The notes: generated from the letters alone by a model not told the origin. Shown: positions 12,476-25,545, counted from the first letter of the stretch. The stretch: 64,000 bases of DNA from Lytechinus pictus (GCF_037042905.1 NC_087257.1:21306501-21370500), one strand, 5' to 3'. A program made the numbers and translations.

Positions 12476-13108
12476 TTAAAGCTAAACTGGAGTGTTGCAG
12501 TGAGCAACAAATTCAAGAGAAAATCTTTAAGATCAAGCTTGAACGTTCTCTATCATCATAGATCTAGATCTAGTATAAAGTTTTGACATAGTTTCCGTAA
12601 AACCAAATGGTGAAAAAGCGAAATCCTTAGGCCTGTTGCATGAAACTTTTGCCTGTAAAAATCTCTGGCAAATATGGTCCCAGGTGGGGAAGCTGTAACC
12701 TCATCTTATTAGGCCACCTTCTCAATATGATGTTACATAGTTGCATACTATGGTTCAAAATTCAAATTGTCTGCTAGTTCATAAGCTTTCAATTGTGATA
12801 TGGTTTTAATATTGTTTTTTACTTCAATATCAATTGCTTGCTTAAAGGGCATGTGATGTCAAAACTGTTTTACTTCTATCATTGTTGATGCATTGTAAAC
12901 AGGAATTAAGAGTCAATCTCTTACTCCATTGGGATATCAATTCATTCTTGAGGTTTTGTTCTTGTCTAGATTATTGGTCTTTGTCTTCTTCAAAGTTATA
13001 AAAGCTTTTACAGGAATTTCTCCAACTGTACGGGAATATTTGCAGTGTGAATCTAGGCTACTTGTTGCTTGTTTTTAATATTTTTCCTAGCTCAAATCAA
13101 ATTATTAA

Positions 13109-14186
13109 AGGGGAAGTTCACATGACAACATTAAAAAAAAAAAATAGCAGAAAAAATAATGAAAAATATTGTCAAAGGTTTGAGAGAAATCCACCAAGAA
13201 TAAAAAAAAGTTTTTTGAATTTTAATTATTTAATTTGTGGTGTCATATGCGAGCAGCTTTCCTACATGTACATATTGCATGGTAAAAAAATCAATGAAAT
13301 GTTATTTTCTCAGAATATTGAAAATTAATTTTACTGTACCTTCAGTATGTTAAAGGAGAATGAAACCCTTGAAACCAGCTGAATCCATATCAAAGAGAAA
13401 AATCAAAGAAACATATTGTTGAAAGTTTGAGGAAGATTGAATGAATAATAAGAAAGTTATGAGCATTTGAATGTCGAGATCACCAATGCCATGTAGATCC
13501 TCCCATTGGCAATGCGACCAAGATCTGTGATGTCACACACGTACAACTCCCTCATTACTTTAGTACTTATTTCACTTATATTCTCACTTTTATAGAGTCT
13601 ATCACAAGGTGAGGTGTTCTCTTTTTGAGAGGACAAGTTCAGAGGTTTCACAACATTATATCATTGATGAATCGTTTGTCATATGATTAGAATGAGCAAA
13701 AAGAGATGTTTTGGGGTATATTTTCAGTGTCCAAAAGGGGAGAGTTGTTCATCTGTGACATCATAGATCTTGGTTGCATTGCCAATGGGAGGATCTCCAT
13801 AGCATTAGTGATCTCGACATTCAAATGCTCATAACTCTTCTATTGCTAGTCCTATTTTACGCAAACTTTTGTTGATCTTATTCTTTGATTTTTCTGCTTT
13901 CACAAAAGCTAACTTGCTCCAAGAGTTTCATTCTCCTTTAATAGACAAACCATTCCACACCCGTTCCTAAAAAGAAAACAAAAATAAGTCATGAACCAGC
14001 ATTATATGCATTTTATGTTACATGACATATGGGGCAGCTGCTCATTTATGAAATCACAAATCCAAAACTGAAAATTCTAATAACTTTCTTAATCTTTAAT
14101 GGATTTTCCTCAAACCTTCACCAATATTTCTAATTATTTTTTTCTGCCATTTTTACAACAAACTTTTTTCAGGATGAATTTCCCCT
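13109..14186. mobile_element. TTAA-type MITE (outer), split by a nested element
   Basis: The left end AGGGGAAGTTCACATGACAA follows TTAA. The right end, GATGAATTTCCCCT, is its inverted counterpart and is followed by TGAA. The inner arms also match in inverted orientation (AATATTGTCAAAGGTTTGAG against CTCAAACCTTCACCAATATT). A complete second MITE (13354-13937) interrupts it. A related element is at 34506-34998. Confidence 0.7.
13354..13937. mobile_element. TTAA-flanked MITE nested in 13109-14186
   Basis: A 584-bp palindromic element is flanked by perfect TTAA (13350-13353 and 13938-13941). Ends are AGGAGAATGAAACCCTT and AGTTTCATTCTCCT. Internally, GATCCTCCCATTGGCAATGC is mirrored by GCATTGCCAATGGGAGGATC. 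A second copy is at 59548-60250. Confidence 0.85.
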
Positions 14187-15583
14187 TGAACCCAATACAA
14201 TGTTGGCTGGAGCCTCTGAAAAACATGGGTCATACATGTAGCAAAATGCATAATACAGGGGTGTGAGAGTTAAGATTTTTATCTGATTTCAGATTTTTTT
14301 TGTTTTGATTTTCAGCTTAATTTCAGCTTATTTTTGGCCGTCCTCTGTACAAAAAGTATGGGAGCTCTTTCTATTTCAGACTTTTTCAACACTCTTCAGC
14401 TTTTTTCAGATCTTTTTATTTGTGACCACTCACACCCCTGATAATAGCAGAATTTTTTTTTTAGTCTGAAACGGGTTAAATGAAAATAACAATTAAAAAT
14501 TTATGAAACCTGTTGCTATCATTAGGAGGAAGTGTTCCTACAAATTGAATCTTAGTTTATTCATTTGAGAAGCTGTCTATAGATCTCAAGAGATTTCTTT
14601 AGAAGGTTCTCCCGCTGTCCCATGAGCAATTAAAGACAGTAGTTGTACAAACCGTGATTTCATGATACATGTACATCTAGATCTGGTACATTAAATGTAA
14701 ACTTACCTTTGTAAAATCATGAAATCTGAGCTCGAAATCAATAATTCTGATGATCACTATTACACAGAAAAGCATAAGTGGGACAGTGTATTAATATTGC
14801 CTCAAGAAATGCTGGACATTTGATGGAATTTTGTGCTTATTTTGCTCATTTCTCAGCAATTATGCATTTTCTTTCAGAGCTATTTGGCACATATTTCTTA
14901 CATACAAACACTTTGATGGTACTGTTATTGGATTCTGTTCGAACTCATGTTGAGAGTTACCACAACTGGAATTTATCTTTAAATGGGATCTGTATTATGA
15001 AGTTCACTCTCGTGCCAATAATTTGCTCGCCTGTTTTGAAAAAAAAATATTTAAGCAGATTCGAAACGTAAATAGGCGACCCAAAAGCCTAATTATGAAA
15101 TGAATTAGAGGCAGCACTTGCAAACATGAATGTTCATAATTGCTATATCAAACAATCTTTAGGGTACGGTACATGGAAGTCTCAAATTACACTAATGAAT
15201 TAAGAATCTCCGTTGCTCAGAGAACCAGTAGGGGTACAACTTGGCTGCCAAGAAGATCTAATTCAGCTTCCATGTTGTAGCATACACACAGCGTGATTAC
15301 CAAAGTATGATTATCAAATTGAATTTGCACCAAAATTTTGTAAAGAAACAGTTAGACATACAGCATGTTCCAAGAAAACCAGTTGGGAATGCATCTCAAA
15401 ACAGGATGATCAATTTTGCCATATCTTGAACATAAAATGCAAGTTTTACTTTTAAAATACAACCTCAAAATCAGTTCAAACAGAATCCCCCAAATCACCA
15501 CCCATGGGCTCATTAAAACATTTATATTGCTTCTACACTGTATTTAGCTTTCATCACAATTATGAAAAATGAATAGCAATGAA
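14187..15583. other. No gene seen
   Basis: AT-rich sequence without a recognised element. Open frames here lack splice signals or any recognisable domain. Confidence 0.45.
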
Positions 15584-15993
15584 CATATCAGCCGTCCCCA
15601 AATCAACAATAAATCACCCAAAGCGATGTTGAGACTTTCACATAGCATGAAAAAGCACATCCTAAAGCTTTTAATTGATATTTAACTTGTCAAAATTGAT
15701 CAACAATAACCCCCACAAGCACTCAAAGATTGAATGCAGAAGAAATTTTGTGAGTGAGATGTGTACACTGTAAAATCTTGATGAAACTTTCAAGCAGTCT
15801 GCAAAAAATGGTGTCAAATAAACTCTTTGTTATCTGTTTTTTTTTTATTCAACTGTACAACTTCACAATTTGACAGCCTGAAGAAGAAGAATTACTCTTC
15901 CAGATAAAAAGCTATTTTTTAAAGACCAAATTATCAGTTTTTCTTTTTATAGAGAACCTTCCCTGGCAACTAAATGTTCGTCTTGGGGTGGCT
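15584..15993. repeat. Dispersed repeat, copy 1 (pair with 49239-49703)
   Basis: Blocks in the same order and orientation recur at 49239-49703: AACAATAA(A/C)CCGCCC-like start, ATTGAATGCAGAAGAAATTT, a GAAGAATTRCTCTTCC core, GACCAAATTA, and CCTTCCCTGGCAA. The sequence is non-coding and diverged, with no obvious inverted ends. Confidence 0.6.
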
Positions 15994-16369
15994 GATCACA
16001 TTATAGATCTCTATATTTTCAAAAACTCTTGGATAACTTCCCAGGGACTAGGGGGAATGGTTCGTGGAGTAGATATCATCCTAAAAATTAGTGTAAATTC
16101 AAAACTGTGAGATGTGAATTTGGCTTCAAAAGTCTCCCATAATCCAAATATTGATTCATGTGGTCTCAGAGATAGTGACGATGTGCTGATATTTCCATGT
16201 TTTGGTTTTGGGCCAATCGGTGTGAGATCATCTAATTTGATTTGTGGCATGCCATCTGCCAAGTATTTTACGAAGCATGTGTTTTTCTTGGTTTACAACG
16301 AGATTCAGAGCATTGGGTGCTTGGGTCATTTGCTGTCATACTGGAGGGTTTCAGAATGCCGTGAGAGCT

Positions 16370-16528
16370 GGGCCCCGTTTCATTAAGGACTTGCAACTGT
16401 TGTAACTTTGCCATTATGGCAACTACCATGGAATCCTTGATTCTGATTGGCTGCTGATTCCTGTTACCATGGTATTTGCCTTTATGGCAAAGTTACAACA
16501 GTTTCAAGTCCTTTATGAAACGGGCCCC
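16370..16528. mobile_element. Small MITE, GGGCCCGTTTCAT type
   Basis: A 159-bp near-palindrome has ends GGGCCCCGTTTCATTAAGGA and CTTTATGAAACGGGCCCC. The arms continue with AACTGTTGTAACTTTGCCAT and its inverted partner around a CCATGG-containing centre. Confidence 0.8.
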
Positions 16529-17141
16529 TGGTCAAGTTCCTCAGCCAATTATTTTGATGTGCAGTCAGTTGATATTGTGAATAAGGAGAGAGGGGGAGGT
16601 GGGAATCCATGACATTTTCTTCCAGCTATAAAGAATTATGAAAAATCTCCCAGAATCTCAATCCCTAACTTTAATTTAGACTTCACCCTCATCCTAATTT
16701 TCATCTTCATTAACACAACCCTAATCAAACATCTTTAAGACAAATTAAGGCAGGAGCGATTGCCAGGTCATCCGGGAGAGGGGGCAGACGTAAACGTAAG
16801 ATTCAAATGCGATACTAATTACATGTAGGAGATTCTCCATTTTGACACTAACTAGGGAGAGAGAAATAATAGCAGAGTATAAGTGGCTGAAAATGAAAAG
16901 CCTATAAAAGTCTTGAGGAAATAAAAAGTGAGCAATATAAAAACATAGAAAGAATAGAAGCATAAAACAATTTGGTCACAAGGTCACTTGGATGCATACC
17001 CTTTAAGATGCACATTGTTCGTTGGTTGATATCATATCCTCATCTACCTTCCTTTTATATCTTTTAGTTTGTAGATCTTCATTGATATTGATCATTGTTA
17101 TATTTTCATCTACTTTTCTTTCTTTACTTTGGTGTTTGTAG

Positions 17142-17282
17142 ATCCGGGTAGACCCAGAGACCTGGAAAGCCTTGATGAATCTCTCCAAGGAACTCAAAGA
17201 TCAAGGTCATCTGGACGCAGCCTACATACTCCTCAAGATGCAAAAAGACAAGATCTTCCAGTTCACCGCAACCCTAAGACAT
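17142..17282 (+). CDS. AT-hook chromatin protein, visible exon 1
   Basis: The exon follows a pyrimidine-rich acceptor ending TTTGTAG and ends before GTAAGT. It is 141 bases, 47 codons, phase 0 at both ends. The peptide starts IRVDPETWKALMNLSKELKD and continues through a helical stretch, LDAAYILLKMQKDKIFQFTA, ending TLRH. Regular spacing of Leu, Ala and charged residues suggests paired helices. The family was not recognised. Another exon must precede it, since there is no Met start in context. Confidence 0.75.
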
Positions 17283-18020
17283 GTAAGTTAATGGACGGTC
17301 AAGTATTTTTTTAGTAATAACAGATGGAATTTGTAATGTGCCAGATCCGCTCTTCATAATGCTCAAGGCACAGTGTAGTAAAGATTAAAAAAGATCAGAT
17401 TTGTACAAAAAAAGTAAGAAAATATTTTCAAAGACAAAAATAAGAATTAAGCATGAAATAGCTATGTCTTCAAGTATCATTCAAATGTATGCAGCAGTGC
17501 GATTTTGTGAAACCAGAGGAGGCTCAATCAAGAGAGCTGGACCAGCATGTTCAAAAGCCAGTATCCCCCATGCTTTTGTAGCTTTGGGAATTTAACAAGA
17601 AAATTTAGATTTTGATGAATGTAATACGTAGTTCCCACAGTCACGATTTTCATCATGATTGTAACCGTGGTCTAGGTCATGGTGTGACTGCAGTGATTGC
17701 GTCAGATCGTAAGGTCAGTTAAGTGGCAATTGTTTTGATTGTAAAAAACATTTTGGACAGCTCAAGAAGTTTCGCTATCGGCTACGAAAGGCAAATCGTA
17801 ATGGATTGCACAACAGTAGATACAAGGTACAAAGATTTGACAGGAGTATGTTTGTGAACGTTAAACTTTGTATGGAGTAGAAGAACCATAAACCAAGAGG
17901 AGGAAAATAAGCAGAATTTTGGTAAGACATTAAAAAAAATCAACTTTAAAAAGTGTACACTCTTAGTATGATAGGAGTGACTTGGTATTGTTTGCTTTTC
18001 CTTGTTTCGTCTTACAATAG

Positions 18021-18119
18021 GCAACCTACACGAGACATAAAACTGAAGATCAGGCTTATGAAAGATGGAAAGCTGGCAAAGAGCTCATGACAACGACCTT
18101 CAACCCAGACCTATTAGAG
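18021..18119 (+). CDS. AT-hook chromatin protein, visible exon 2
   Basis: Acceptor CTTACAATAG and donor GTGAGG bound 99 bases, 33 codons, phase 0. The peptide runs from ATYTRHKTEDQAYERWKAGK to NPDLLE and continues the helical region. The frame agrees with the exons on both sides. The next recognised exon is 26 kb downstream. Confidence 0.75.
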
Positions 18120-18894
18120 GTGAGGAATTACTTCCTGTTGATATATGTTAATAGCTTCCTCTTTTGATAGCACAATTTTGAATATGTAAGACTGTACGGC
18201 ACCCGAGGCAGATTATTACCGACTTAATCTGGAAAAACAATGATCATAATAAGAACTTGCTCTTAACTGATAACACACCATTGAAAATGTGAGACTGTAT
18301 CGCAACAAAGATGCATTTTCACTCTCTACATTGGAAGAAATATCCTGCTTATTACAAGAACATGTTCAGGCCGGTCTCAATACACCAATAATTTTTCCAT
18401 GTATTCACATCTTCTGAAACCAGATAATGTTATAGTTTACGAGCTTTCTAGCAAAGTACAGTGTATGCATATTATTCTTTCCAGTATTGGCATATCTCGT
18501 GTACTTGTGTGTGTTTCAGGGCGCTTTTCATCAGGTGCCCCCTTTTTTAACATGCTAATTTGGTAATTGGGCTCACAGGAATAAGCCTTTAAAGTAACAA
18601 GCAATTATTCTATTAAACTTTTGGAGGGTTCATCGTATTTTAACTAATATTTCAGACTTTATTACTATCAGATGTCTTTCTTAATTGCTTATTGCTCATC
18701 ACAGCCTGGGCTTAGAACACAGTCCCTTTGCTTCCTATTTTTGTTCGGTCTTCCCTATTTTTTGGTTGATGCCAAGTTTCCTGTTTTAATACAATGTGGT
18801 CGGATCTATTGAAATCTCATTTAGACCACAGCGTCATGCTAACAATTTGAATACTTCCTTAGTCCTCCCACTATTTAATCACGAGCTTGTCTTC

Positions 18895-19682
18895 TCTTTG
18901 TTTGCTTGGATACCAATAGAGTTATGCTCAGACAATGAAGTTTTGCTATTATTATTTTGGGGTAAGGGAGGGAGGGAAGAAGATAGCAAGAGAAAATATT
19001 GAAAGGGAAAAGTAGAGAACAAGTATATAGAAGATGAGCAAATGGAGGGGGGGGGGGGCTGCGGAGAAGGAGTGTTTTGATCTGGGATAAAGCTACTCTT
19101 CCTTTTGTTTACCTGTTCTCTCCCTTTCCCTTTCAAGATTCTTAATTACTCTCAACCACCCCCACAACCCCATCCCCCTCCCCCCAAGAAAAAAAAGGAG
19201 ATGGGAAGAATTATACCTGTGGAGAAAGAATGTTTGATGGGAGTAAAACTATTCTCTCTTTTGTTTACACTGATTCCAAATAGAGTTGTGCTCAGACAGT
19301 GCAATTTTGTTAGATTTTTTTTTTTTTTGGGGGGGGGGGGGGTGGAAGAGAGAAAAAGAGAAAAATGTTGAAGGGGGAGAATGAGTAATGAGGAGATGGG
19401 AGAAAAATAACTTTTGAGAAAGAATGTTTAATTGGGAAAGAAGCCATGCTCAGACAATGGAATTTTCTTTGTGAGCTATTAAAGAGAATGAGAAAGAGAA
19501 TGTAGAAACAGAAAGGGAGAGAGAACGAGTAAGAAGATGGGAGAAAAATACTTTTGAAGACGGAATGTTTGATGTGGGAAAACATATATAGTCAGAGACC
19601 GATAAAGATTAAAGTAGGGAGGGGAGGGGCCGAAGAGAGAGATGGAAACTGATAAACATAGAGAGAGAGAGAGAGAGAGAGA
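18895..19682. repeat. Degenerate purine-rich tandem repeat ending in (GA)n
   Basis: The phrases GCTCAGACA(A/G)TG(G/C)AATTTT and GAATGTTTGATGGGA recur three to four times between about 18928 and 19585, separated by purine-rich spacers with G runs. A perfect GA dinucleotide run closes the region at 19661-19682. It lies in the large intron of the AT-hook gene. Long open frames on the minus strand here are low-complexity artefacts. Confidence 0.65.
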
Positions 19683-21944
19683 CATTTAGACCAACAGGCA
19701 GCGGTAGTACAGTCAGAAATATTTATTGGGGAATTCATAAAACTTCATTTTTTTATTTCTTGTGTGAAAATAAAAGTAGAAAGGCAAAGATGGATAGATT
19801 TGGCAGCACGAGGGAATCAGGGACATGATATGATACAAAATTATTTTGATTTACTCATTGAAAAGTATCATTGAAATATTCTGAAATGAAGTTCCCGTAA
19901 TCTGTGGACTTCTGAGTTCTGCATATCCCATAGGCTTTGCAAATGAGCAACCCGGTTCCGGTAAGAAATGGGTCGATTTCTTTAATGAAACAAAACATTA
20001 GTGATACAGACACAGCAATGAATACAAATGGTATGAATTTAATTGCAGAGAAATTGATACAAACACAAATATATGTATATATGTTCTTGAAACCACCACC
20101 ACCACCCCCCAAAAAAATGAACAATAGAACAGAGTAAAAATTTACAGGTATGTACAGAACATTGACAGCTATTGTGATGTGATAACTATCAAATCCAATT
20201 AAGACATCCAAATAAATATTTCAAAGAGAGACAAATATAGATCTTTCCTGAGATAAACAGGTCTGATTTTCTAAAGGTACAAAGTTCTATGAATGGGAAT
20301 ACTCGGCAAGAATGAAGGGCAGGGGTGGCATTAGTTCGTTTTTATTATTTTTTTTTCAAAGTGCTGATGTAGAGGTTGAAGGCTGTGGTCCACAATCACA
20401 ATGAATAGAATTTGCTTCTGTCTTGAAACTGCTTTCACGGTTCATGGTTATTTAACCAGAATTCAATATTTTGATTAGTGTAGTCATGTAATTTTTACCT
20501 TAAATAGTATGATGAAAGTCAACTTACCTCTTCAAAAAGATCACATTTTACAGAAGAACCTACCTGTAAGGATCACATATTGCCCCCAACATTTCAATTT
20601 TCAGTAAAGATCAGATTCTCATCATGATTTATACCCAAATTTGCAATATTCTTTGAATTGTTTTATCAAAAGCCATCAGTCTCAAGTCTAGTTTTCCACT
20701 TTGCAGTGGACCTCATTGAGGACAGTCCCCATTTAAATCCCTGAGTCCACCCTCAGAGATATAGACTACCCAAAAATTGATATCAATCTCCCAAAAGTGA
20801 CAGCAATCAACTTGAAACAATTTAAACAACAACCAAATTAAAATTATTTGGTATGAACCATACAAAATCCATTAATTCATAAGTGATGGCTACAGGAGGT
20901 GATCCAATGTGTTCAAACTTTTAAGCAAAAAATATTTTTAACTAAAAAGGCTTATGTCTTCAAGAGAGGATAGCACGTTTCAAAATAGTGTAGGCACAGA
21001 TCTACCAGTACACATAATCATGTATGTAGGTAAAATAAATGCACAATTTATGTGCCATCACCCCCACCCCCCCTCACCACCCCCACCTTCACCACCAACC
21101 AGGGGGGCGTTTCATGAAAGACACGCGTCACCCACCTCTAGATGTGGCTTTCGTTCAAAGCATCTCTTCAATTTTGTGATTTAGAAAGAGTCATAACAAA
21201 TCTCATCAGACCAGGGTTTTACGATTGATTGTACATTGTAGTCAATGAAATCAATCATAGAAAAATGTTCTACGATCATTGCGAAGCTTTGTGTTACGGG
21301 CCCTAGAGGTCATTTTTAGGTTTTTAAAAAGTTATTTCATGCCCTCACAAAGTTCATCCCCTTTCCTGATTCGCTTCCATTCAAGAGTAATGATATGCCA
21401 GTTAACCATTATTTTAAATAATCTTGAACTTCCTGTGTATATACAATGTAGTTCATGGTAAAGTTGAAGTAGGTAATCAAAATTTGCAAAACAGGGAAAT
21501 GCCAGATTGATATTCTCACTGTATTGACGATTTGGCTGACACCCAAGGCTCTATAAATACTTTGTCTGTCACGTTGGCACAACAGGCAAAATCCACCTAA
21601 TAGGAATATTTACACTTTTTCCTTTTGTGATTTCCCAATTAGTTCACTATCAACTCATTTCACAATGTAATCTTGTGGGTTGATGTAGAAATTTCATAAT
21701 ATTCACAGATGATATTTCTATGTTTTTGGACAACAAAGTTTTGCATGTAATTTTGCCTGTGATTAACTTTACCATAAATGTAATGATTCTGCAAGACAGT
21801 GGTTGTCACAAACATTTGAATGAAAGAAATTTGACTTTGGGTTTGACATTCATGAATAATAACTGCATAGCAGTCATATTTGACCGTAAATATTTTCTTT
21901 GAGGTGAGTGAGGCTGTGTTTATCTCTACTTCTCGTTAGGGTCC
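19683..21944. other. Intron of the AT-hook gene; no exon seen
   Basis: AT-rich intron with a C-rich, CACC-containing stretch at 21060-21100. No supported exon was found. If the C1q gene has a long 3' UTR on the minus strand, it would extend into this interval. Confidence 0.4.
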
Positions 21945-22080
21945 GGGAGGTGTTTCATAAATTTGTTCTTAAGTTTAGAGCGACTTGAAGAACGACTGAA
22001 TACCCTTTACCACAACAAAGGATCACCAGTCATTCTTAAGTTACTCTTAACTTACAAACAGCTTTATGTAACACCCACCT
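21945..22080. mobile_element. Small MITE, GGTGTTTCATAAA type
   Basis: The left end GGGAGGTGTTTCATAAATTT and the right end TTTATGTAACACCCACC are inverted. The arms continue with TTCTTAAGT and AACTTAAGAATGACT-like partners. It lies just downstream of the C1q stop codon, so it may be part of that gene's 3' UTR. Confidence 0.6.
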
Positions 22081-22275
22081 GCAGTGAAAGAGATGCTGAA
22101 TGTGCTTCCAGCAGAAAGACTTGCCTCATACTTTTGTTATTGTTCCTAACCCTATGTCTTTCGAGAAAATTAAGAAAGAAGCGTTGCCGCCAGGTCTCCA
22201 TTACATAATGTCTCTCAAGTTGTCCAATACACAAAGACTGTTTCAAGGTCTACTGTTCTTTGGATTGCCTTGTCA

Positions 22276-22973
22276 TCAATCCTCTCGCACCAACCATCCT
22301 GAGAATGTAGTCATTTTTGCCAATCCTCCATAAACTTCATTGTTGCTATGCAGTTGTAACCACACCCGGTCACCCCGCCTAAGATGCAGTAGCAGACTGT
22401 TACTGATCCCATCGTAATAATCGTACCCTGCATCCTCATAAATTGCCGTAACCATTTCCCCATTTTTCATCAGTTTAATGTAAAGATTCCGCGAGTTCGA
22501 CCATTTGTTGGCGTGCATGACAAAATAGTAGGTTCCGTTGATTTGGCAAGTGAAGACGCTCCTTTCTGTATCAAAATCGTCTCCTATGTTCACAAATTCG
22601 TGGTTGAACTCGAGGATTCGATCGTCGTGGGTGGATGCGGTGATGACATTGGTGCTACCGAAGGAGAAAGCAGACCACCTCCGCAGGTTATGGGAGTTAC
22701 GACCGCTGTCGCCGGGTTCTCCCTTAGGGCCCCTTGGTCCAGCGTGCCCTCGTGGGCCTCTGGGACCCTGTGGCTGTGAGTTGACCGCACCGTGGGGCTT
22801 CCCAGGGGCTCCAGGTATACCAGGATCTCCTGCCTGCCCTCTCTTTCCTGGTAGTCCTATTGGTCCTTGGTCTCCCTTGCTTCCTATGGTCCCGTCCATG
22901 CCTCTTGGTCCCGCATCTCCCTTCGGACCCTGGACGCCCGGAGGACCGTTGTTGCCATTGTTCCCATGGTTAC
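22276..22973 (-). CDS. C1QTNF3-like: C1q/collagen protein, exon 2 (collagen and C1q domain)
   Basis: Acceptor CCTTCAG on the minus strand, 698 bases to a TGA stop. The exon begins inside a Gly codon and continues the Gly-X-Y pattern through [12 protein letters not shown]. About 20 triplets follow, then a break ([11 protein letters not shown]), eight more triplets, and the C1q domain. C1q hallmarks seen: [28 protein letters not shown] (the F...G.YYF strand), GDRVWLQL, and the closing TTFSGWLV. The domain is about 130 residues, normal for the family, with no frameshift. The minus-strand exon also gives open proline-rich frames on the plus strand, which are shadows. Confidence 0.92.
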
Positions 22974-23059
22974 CTGAAGGAATAGAGATAAATGATTGTA
23001 CCATCAGTCATTCAGTCATTGATTAACAATGCAGTACAGACTTGTAAATCGCTACTTAA

Positions 23060-23654
23060 AGGACAAGTCCACACCAACAAAAAATTGATTTGATAAAAAG
23101 AGAAAAATCCAACAAGCATAACACTGAAAATTTCATCAAAATCGGATGTAAAATAAGAAAGTTATGACATTTTAAAGTTTCGCTTAATTTCACATAACAG
23201 TTATATGCACATCCTGGTTGGTATGCAAATGAGGAGACTGATGACGTCATCCACTCACTATTTCTTTTGTATTTTATTATATGAAATATTCTAATTTTCT
23301 CCTCATTTTCAAGTGAAAGAGTGATTAATTCCTCCCTGAACATGTGATATTAGCATTGCTTAATACTATATGATTCAGTCAAGTCGGTCCCTATGATCAT
23401 ATCTGTAAAAAATGAAATATTGTATAATTCAAACAATAAAAAACAAAAGAAATAGTGAGTGATGGACGTCATCGACTGACACATTTGCATGTCACTGAGT
23501 TGTGCATATCACTGTTTTGTGAAAAATAAGCGAAACTTTAAAATGCCATAACTTTCTTATTTCACATCTGATTTTGATGAAATTTTCATTGTTATGCTAG
23601 TTTGATTTTTCTCTATTTATTCAAATCAACATTTTGCTGGGGTGGACTTGACCT
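23060..23654. mobile_element. TTAA-flanked MITE, family A copy 2
   Basis: A 595-bp copy flanked by TTAA at 23056-23059 and 23655-23658. It starts AGGACAAGTCCACACCAAC and ends GGGGTGGACTTGACCT. It lies in the C1q gene intron, a few dozen bases upstream of exon 2. Confidence 0.85.
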
Positions 23655-23942
23655 TTAATAGTTGGTTGTGATTATTAAGAATTAAATGTATTGCAACATG
23701 ATAAACCTTTGGAGTAAACCAGACTTATGGTTACCTGAGGCTGAAGGAATTGAAATATACAGTGTAAATGGTTGTAGCATCATTCATTCATTCATTAACA
23801 TTTTCACTTTTCAGTACAGACTTGTAAATCTAAATTTTTTAGTTGGTTGTGATTAGAAACAAAGATAGTGAGTGGAATCTGTGGAACCAAACCAGTCTTA
23901 TTAGACAGAAAGCTGGCAAATACCAAGCATATTATCCAATCA

Positions 23943-24073
23943 GGGGCCCATTGCATAAAACTTATGCCATAAGAAAAGTTTTTTAATGTGTAATTTCAAT
24001 GGCATAATTTTGTTTGCTAGAGTTTTTGTTTATTTGCCAGAGTATTTTTATGGCAAAAGTTTTATGCAACGGG
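23943..24073. mobile_element. Small MITE, GGGGCCCATTGCATAAAA type
   Basis: The inverted ends are GGGGCCCATTGCATAAAACT and AGTTTTATGCAACGGGTG. Internal words ATGCCATAAGAAAAG and TTTTTATGGCAAAAG mirror each other. Confidence 0.65.
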
Positions 24074-24928
24074 TGTATACTATACATGTAACTTGATAGC
24101 AGCTCATAAGTTTGTATTGAGCTGGTTTGATGTGGAGTCCATGATCCATAGTGTCTTGTGTATGGGTTTCACTGTCTCATTACCTTAAATTTGGTTAACC
24201 TTTTCATTACATAATGAACATTCCTCTGTTTGATTTTGTTTAGAGCATGAATCAAATAGTAGGCATATGTGTATATAGTCACAAATAATTCCAGAAAATG
24301 ATCAGATGTGCCCATTACACCCCCCCCCCCCAAAAAAAAAAAAATTAAGAAATGAATGCAAAGATATAGAAAATAAAAAAGATGAAAAATTAGAACATCC
24401 CAAGAAAATGAAAATTGTTTACATGTAGGACAGTTCTTTCAGACGGCTGTAGCAACAGTTTCAAAATCCCTGCAAACTCTTGTGTTGTTTTCATTGTTCT
24501 ATCAATGCACAGGAGGACCAAAAACTTAAAGACTTGGATTCAAACCATTCCAGGTCCTTCTCTTTGGGGTGTTTTTAAAACATGAAGAAAATATGAAAGT
24601 TCTAGATTCAGACATGTCTGCGGGCATTATCAAAATAGGAGCATGTTCCTTCCGTAGGGCGTCCAATGCTACCTGAAAACATAAGCCGGTGATGACAGGT
24701 GAGTCATCTCATGAGGGGTATTCTAAGAACTCTCCTCCTGGCATCGCCCATCCCCGGAGGTTCAGAATGAAATATTTCCTATTCATCTCTTCCACGTCCA
24801 TCCTCTTATGTGTGACTTATGTGTAAAGAAATTCAACTCTCTTCTCCTCCTCCTTCCTCTCGTCTTCCAACTTTTCCCCAACCTCCCCTTCCCCCTAGTA
24901 GACACCGTTCTCATTATCATACTTTCTC

Positions 24929-25319
24929 AAACTAGTTTACTGGAAATCGGTTCAGGGAATCAGTTTGGAAGATCGCTTTGCTAGCGTTCCCATTTGATAA
25001 GCCAAAAGCGGTTTCCAAAACCACTTCACGTAAAGTGGCCTTGTTGCTATGGGAACGCTCTTTGTGGGGGTGACAATGTAAACATTCTACACACAGTGTG
25101 TGGGGTAGCGTACTCAAAATGTGCGAAGGTCTCTTTCTGAAGAACGGTTGTGTCCTCATGCTAAAACCAGTCTAACAATGCAAAGGGATCTTGAAAACTA
25201 CATCGCAAAGTGGTTTTCCGAACTGGTTTGGAAGGTCGCTACCAAGACAGCTTCGACCGTTCTCATTACATGTTAAACTTTGTTTTTTTCAACTAAACTA
25301 GTTTCCAGTAAACTAGTTT
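24929..25319. mobile_element. MITE with AAACTAGTTTACTGGAAA ends
   Basis: The first 18 bases are the reverse complement of the last 18 (TTTCCAGTAAACTAGTTT). Weaker internal inverted matches include GGTTTCCAAAACCACTT against AAGTGGTTTTCCGAACTGG. It lies in the C1q gene intron. Confidence 0.7.
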
Positions 25320-25323
25320 ACTT

Positions 25324-25545
25324 GACCATGTAGGCTTTAATCTCTATTGTGAAGGGAATGATTGTAGAGATCCTTTGCAACTCTTTGTTAGATGAGGCTC
25401 TCAGCCCCGTCTTACAAAGAGTTACGATTGATCCAATCAACCACAACTATGGAAAGCCAACAACATCAACATCTAAGTTTGTTCAAAATAGTTTCTAGAT
25501 ATGATATATATTCATACATTCATAGTTTTCTTGAAAATTCAGTTT
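25324..25545. repeat. Duplicated segment, empty-site copy
   Basis: From TTGACCATGTAGGCT onward this segment matches 29459-29990 in the same orientation. It includes an element end GCCCCGTCTTACAAAGAGTT. Here TAGATA at 25496-25501 is uninterrupted, whereas the other copy carries a SINE at that point. Confidence 0.75.

Noticed and set aside
16011-16386. Overlapping 83- and 90-codon frames on opposite strands
   Set aside because: No conserved motif, and the plus frame runs into the GGGCCCGTTTCAT MITE.
17142-18119. Helical exons as an integrase-binding (LEDGF/HDGF) type domain
   Set aside because: Only loose spacing of Leu and Lys positions resembles that fold. The characteristic LKKIRR-type helix is absent, so no family was assigned.
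22513-23026. Proline-rich open frames on the plus strand
   Set aside because: They are antisense shadows of the collagen Gly-X-Y region of the minus-strand C1q gene.
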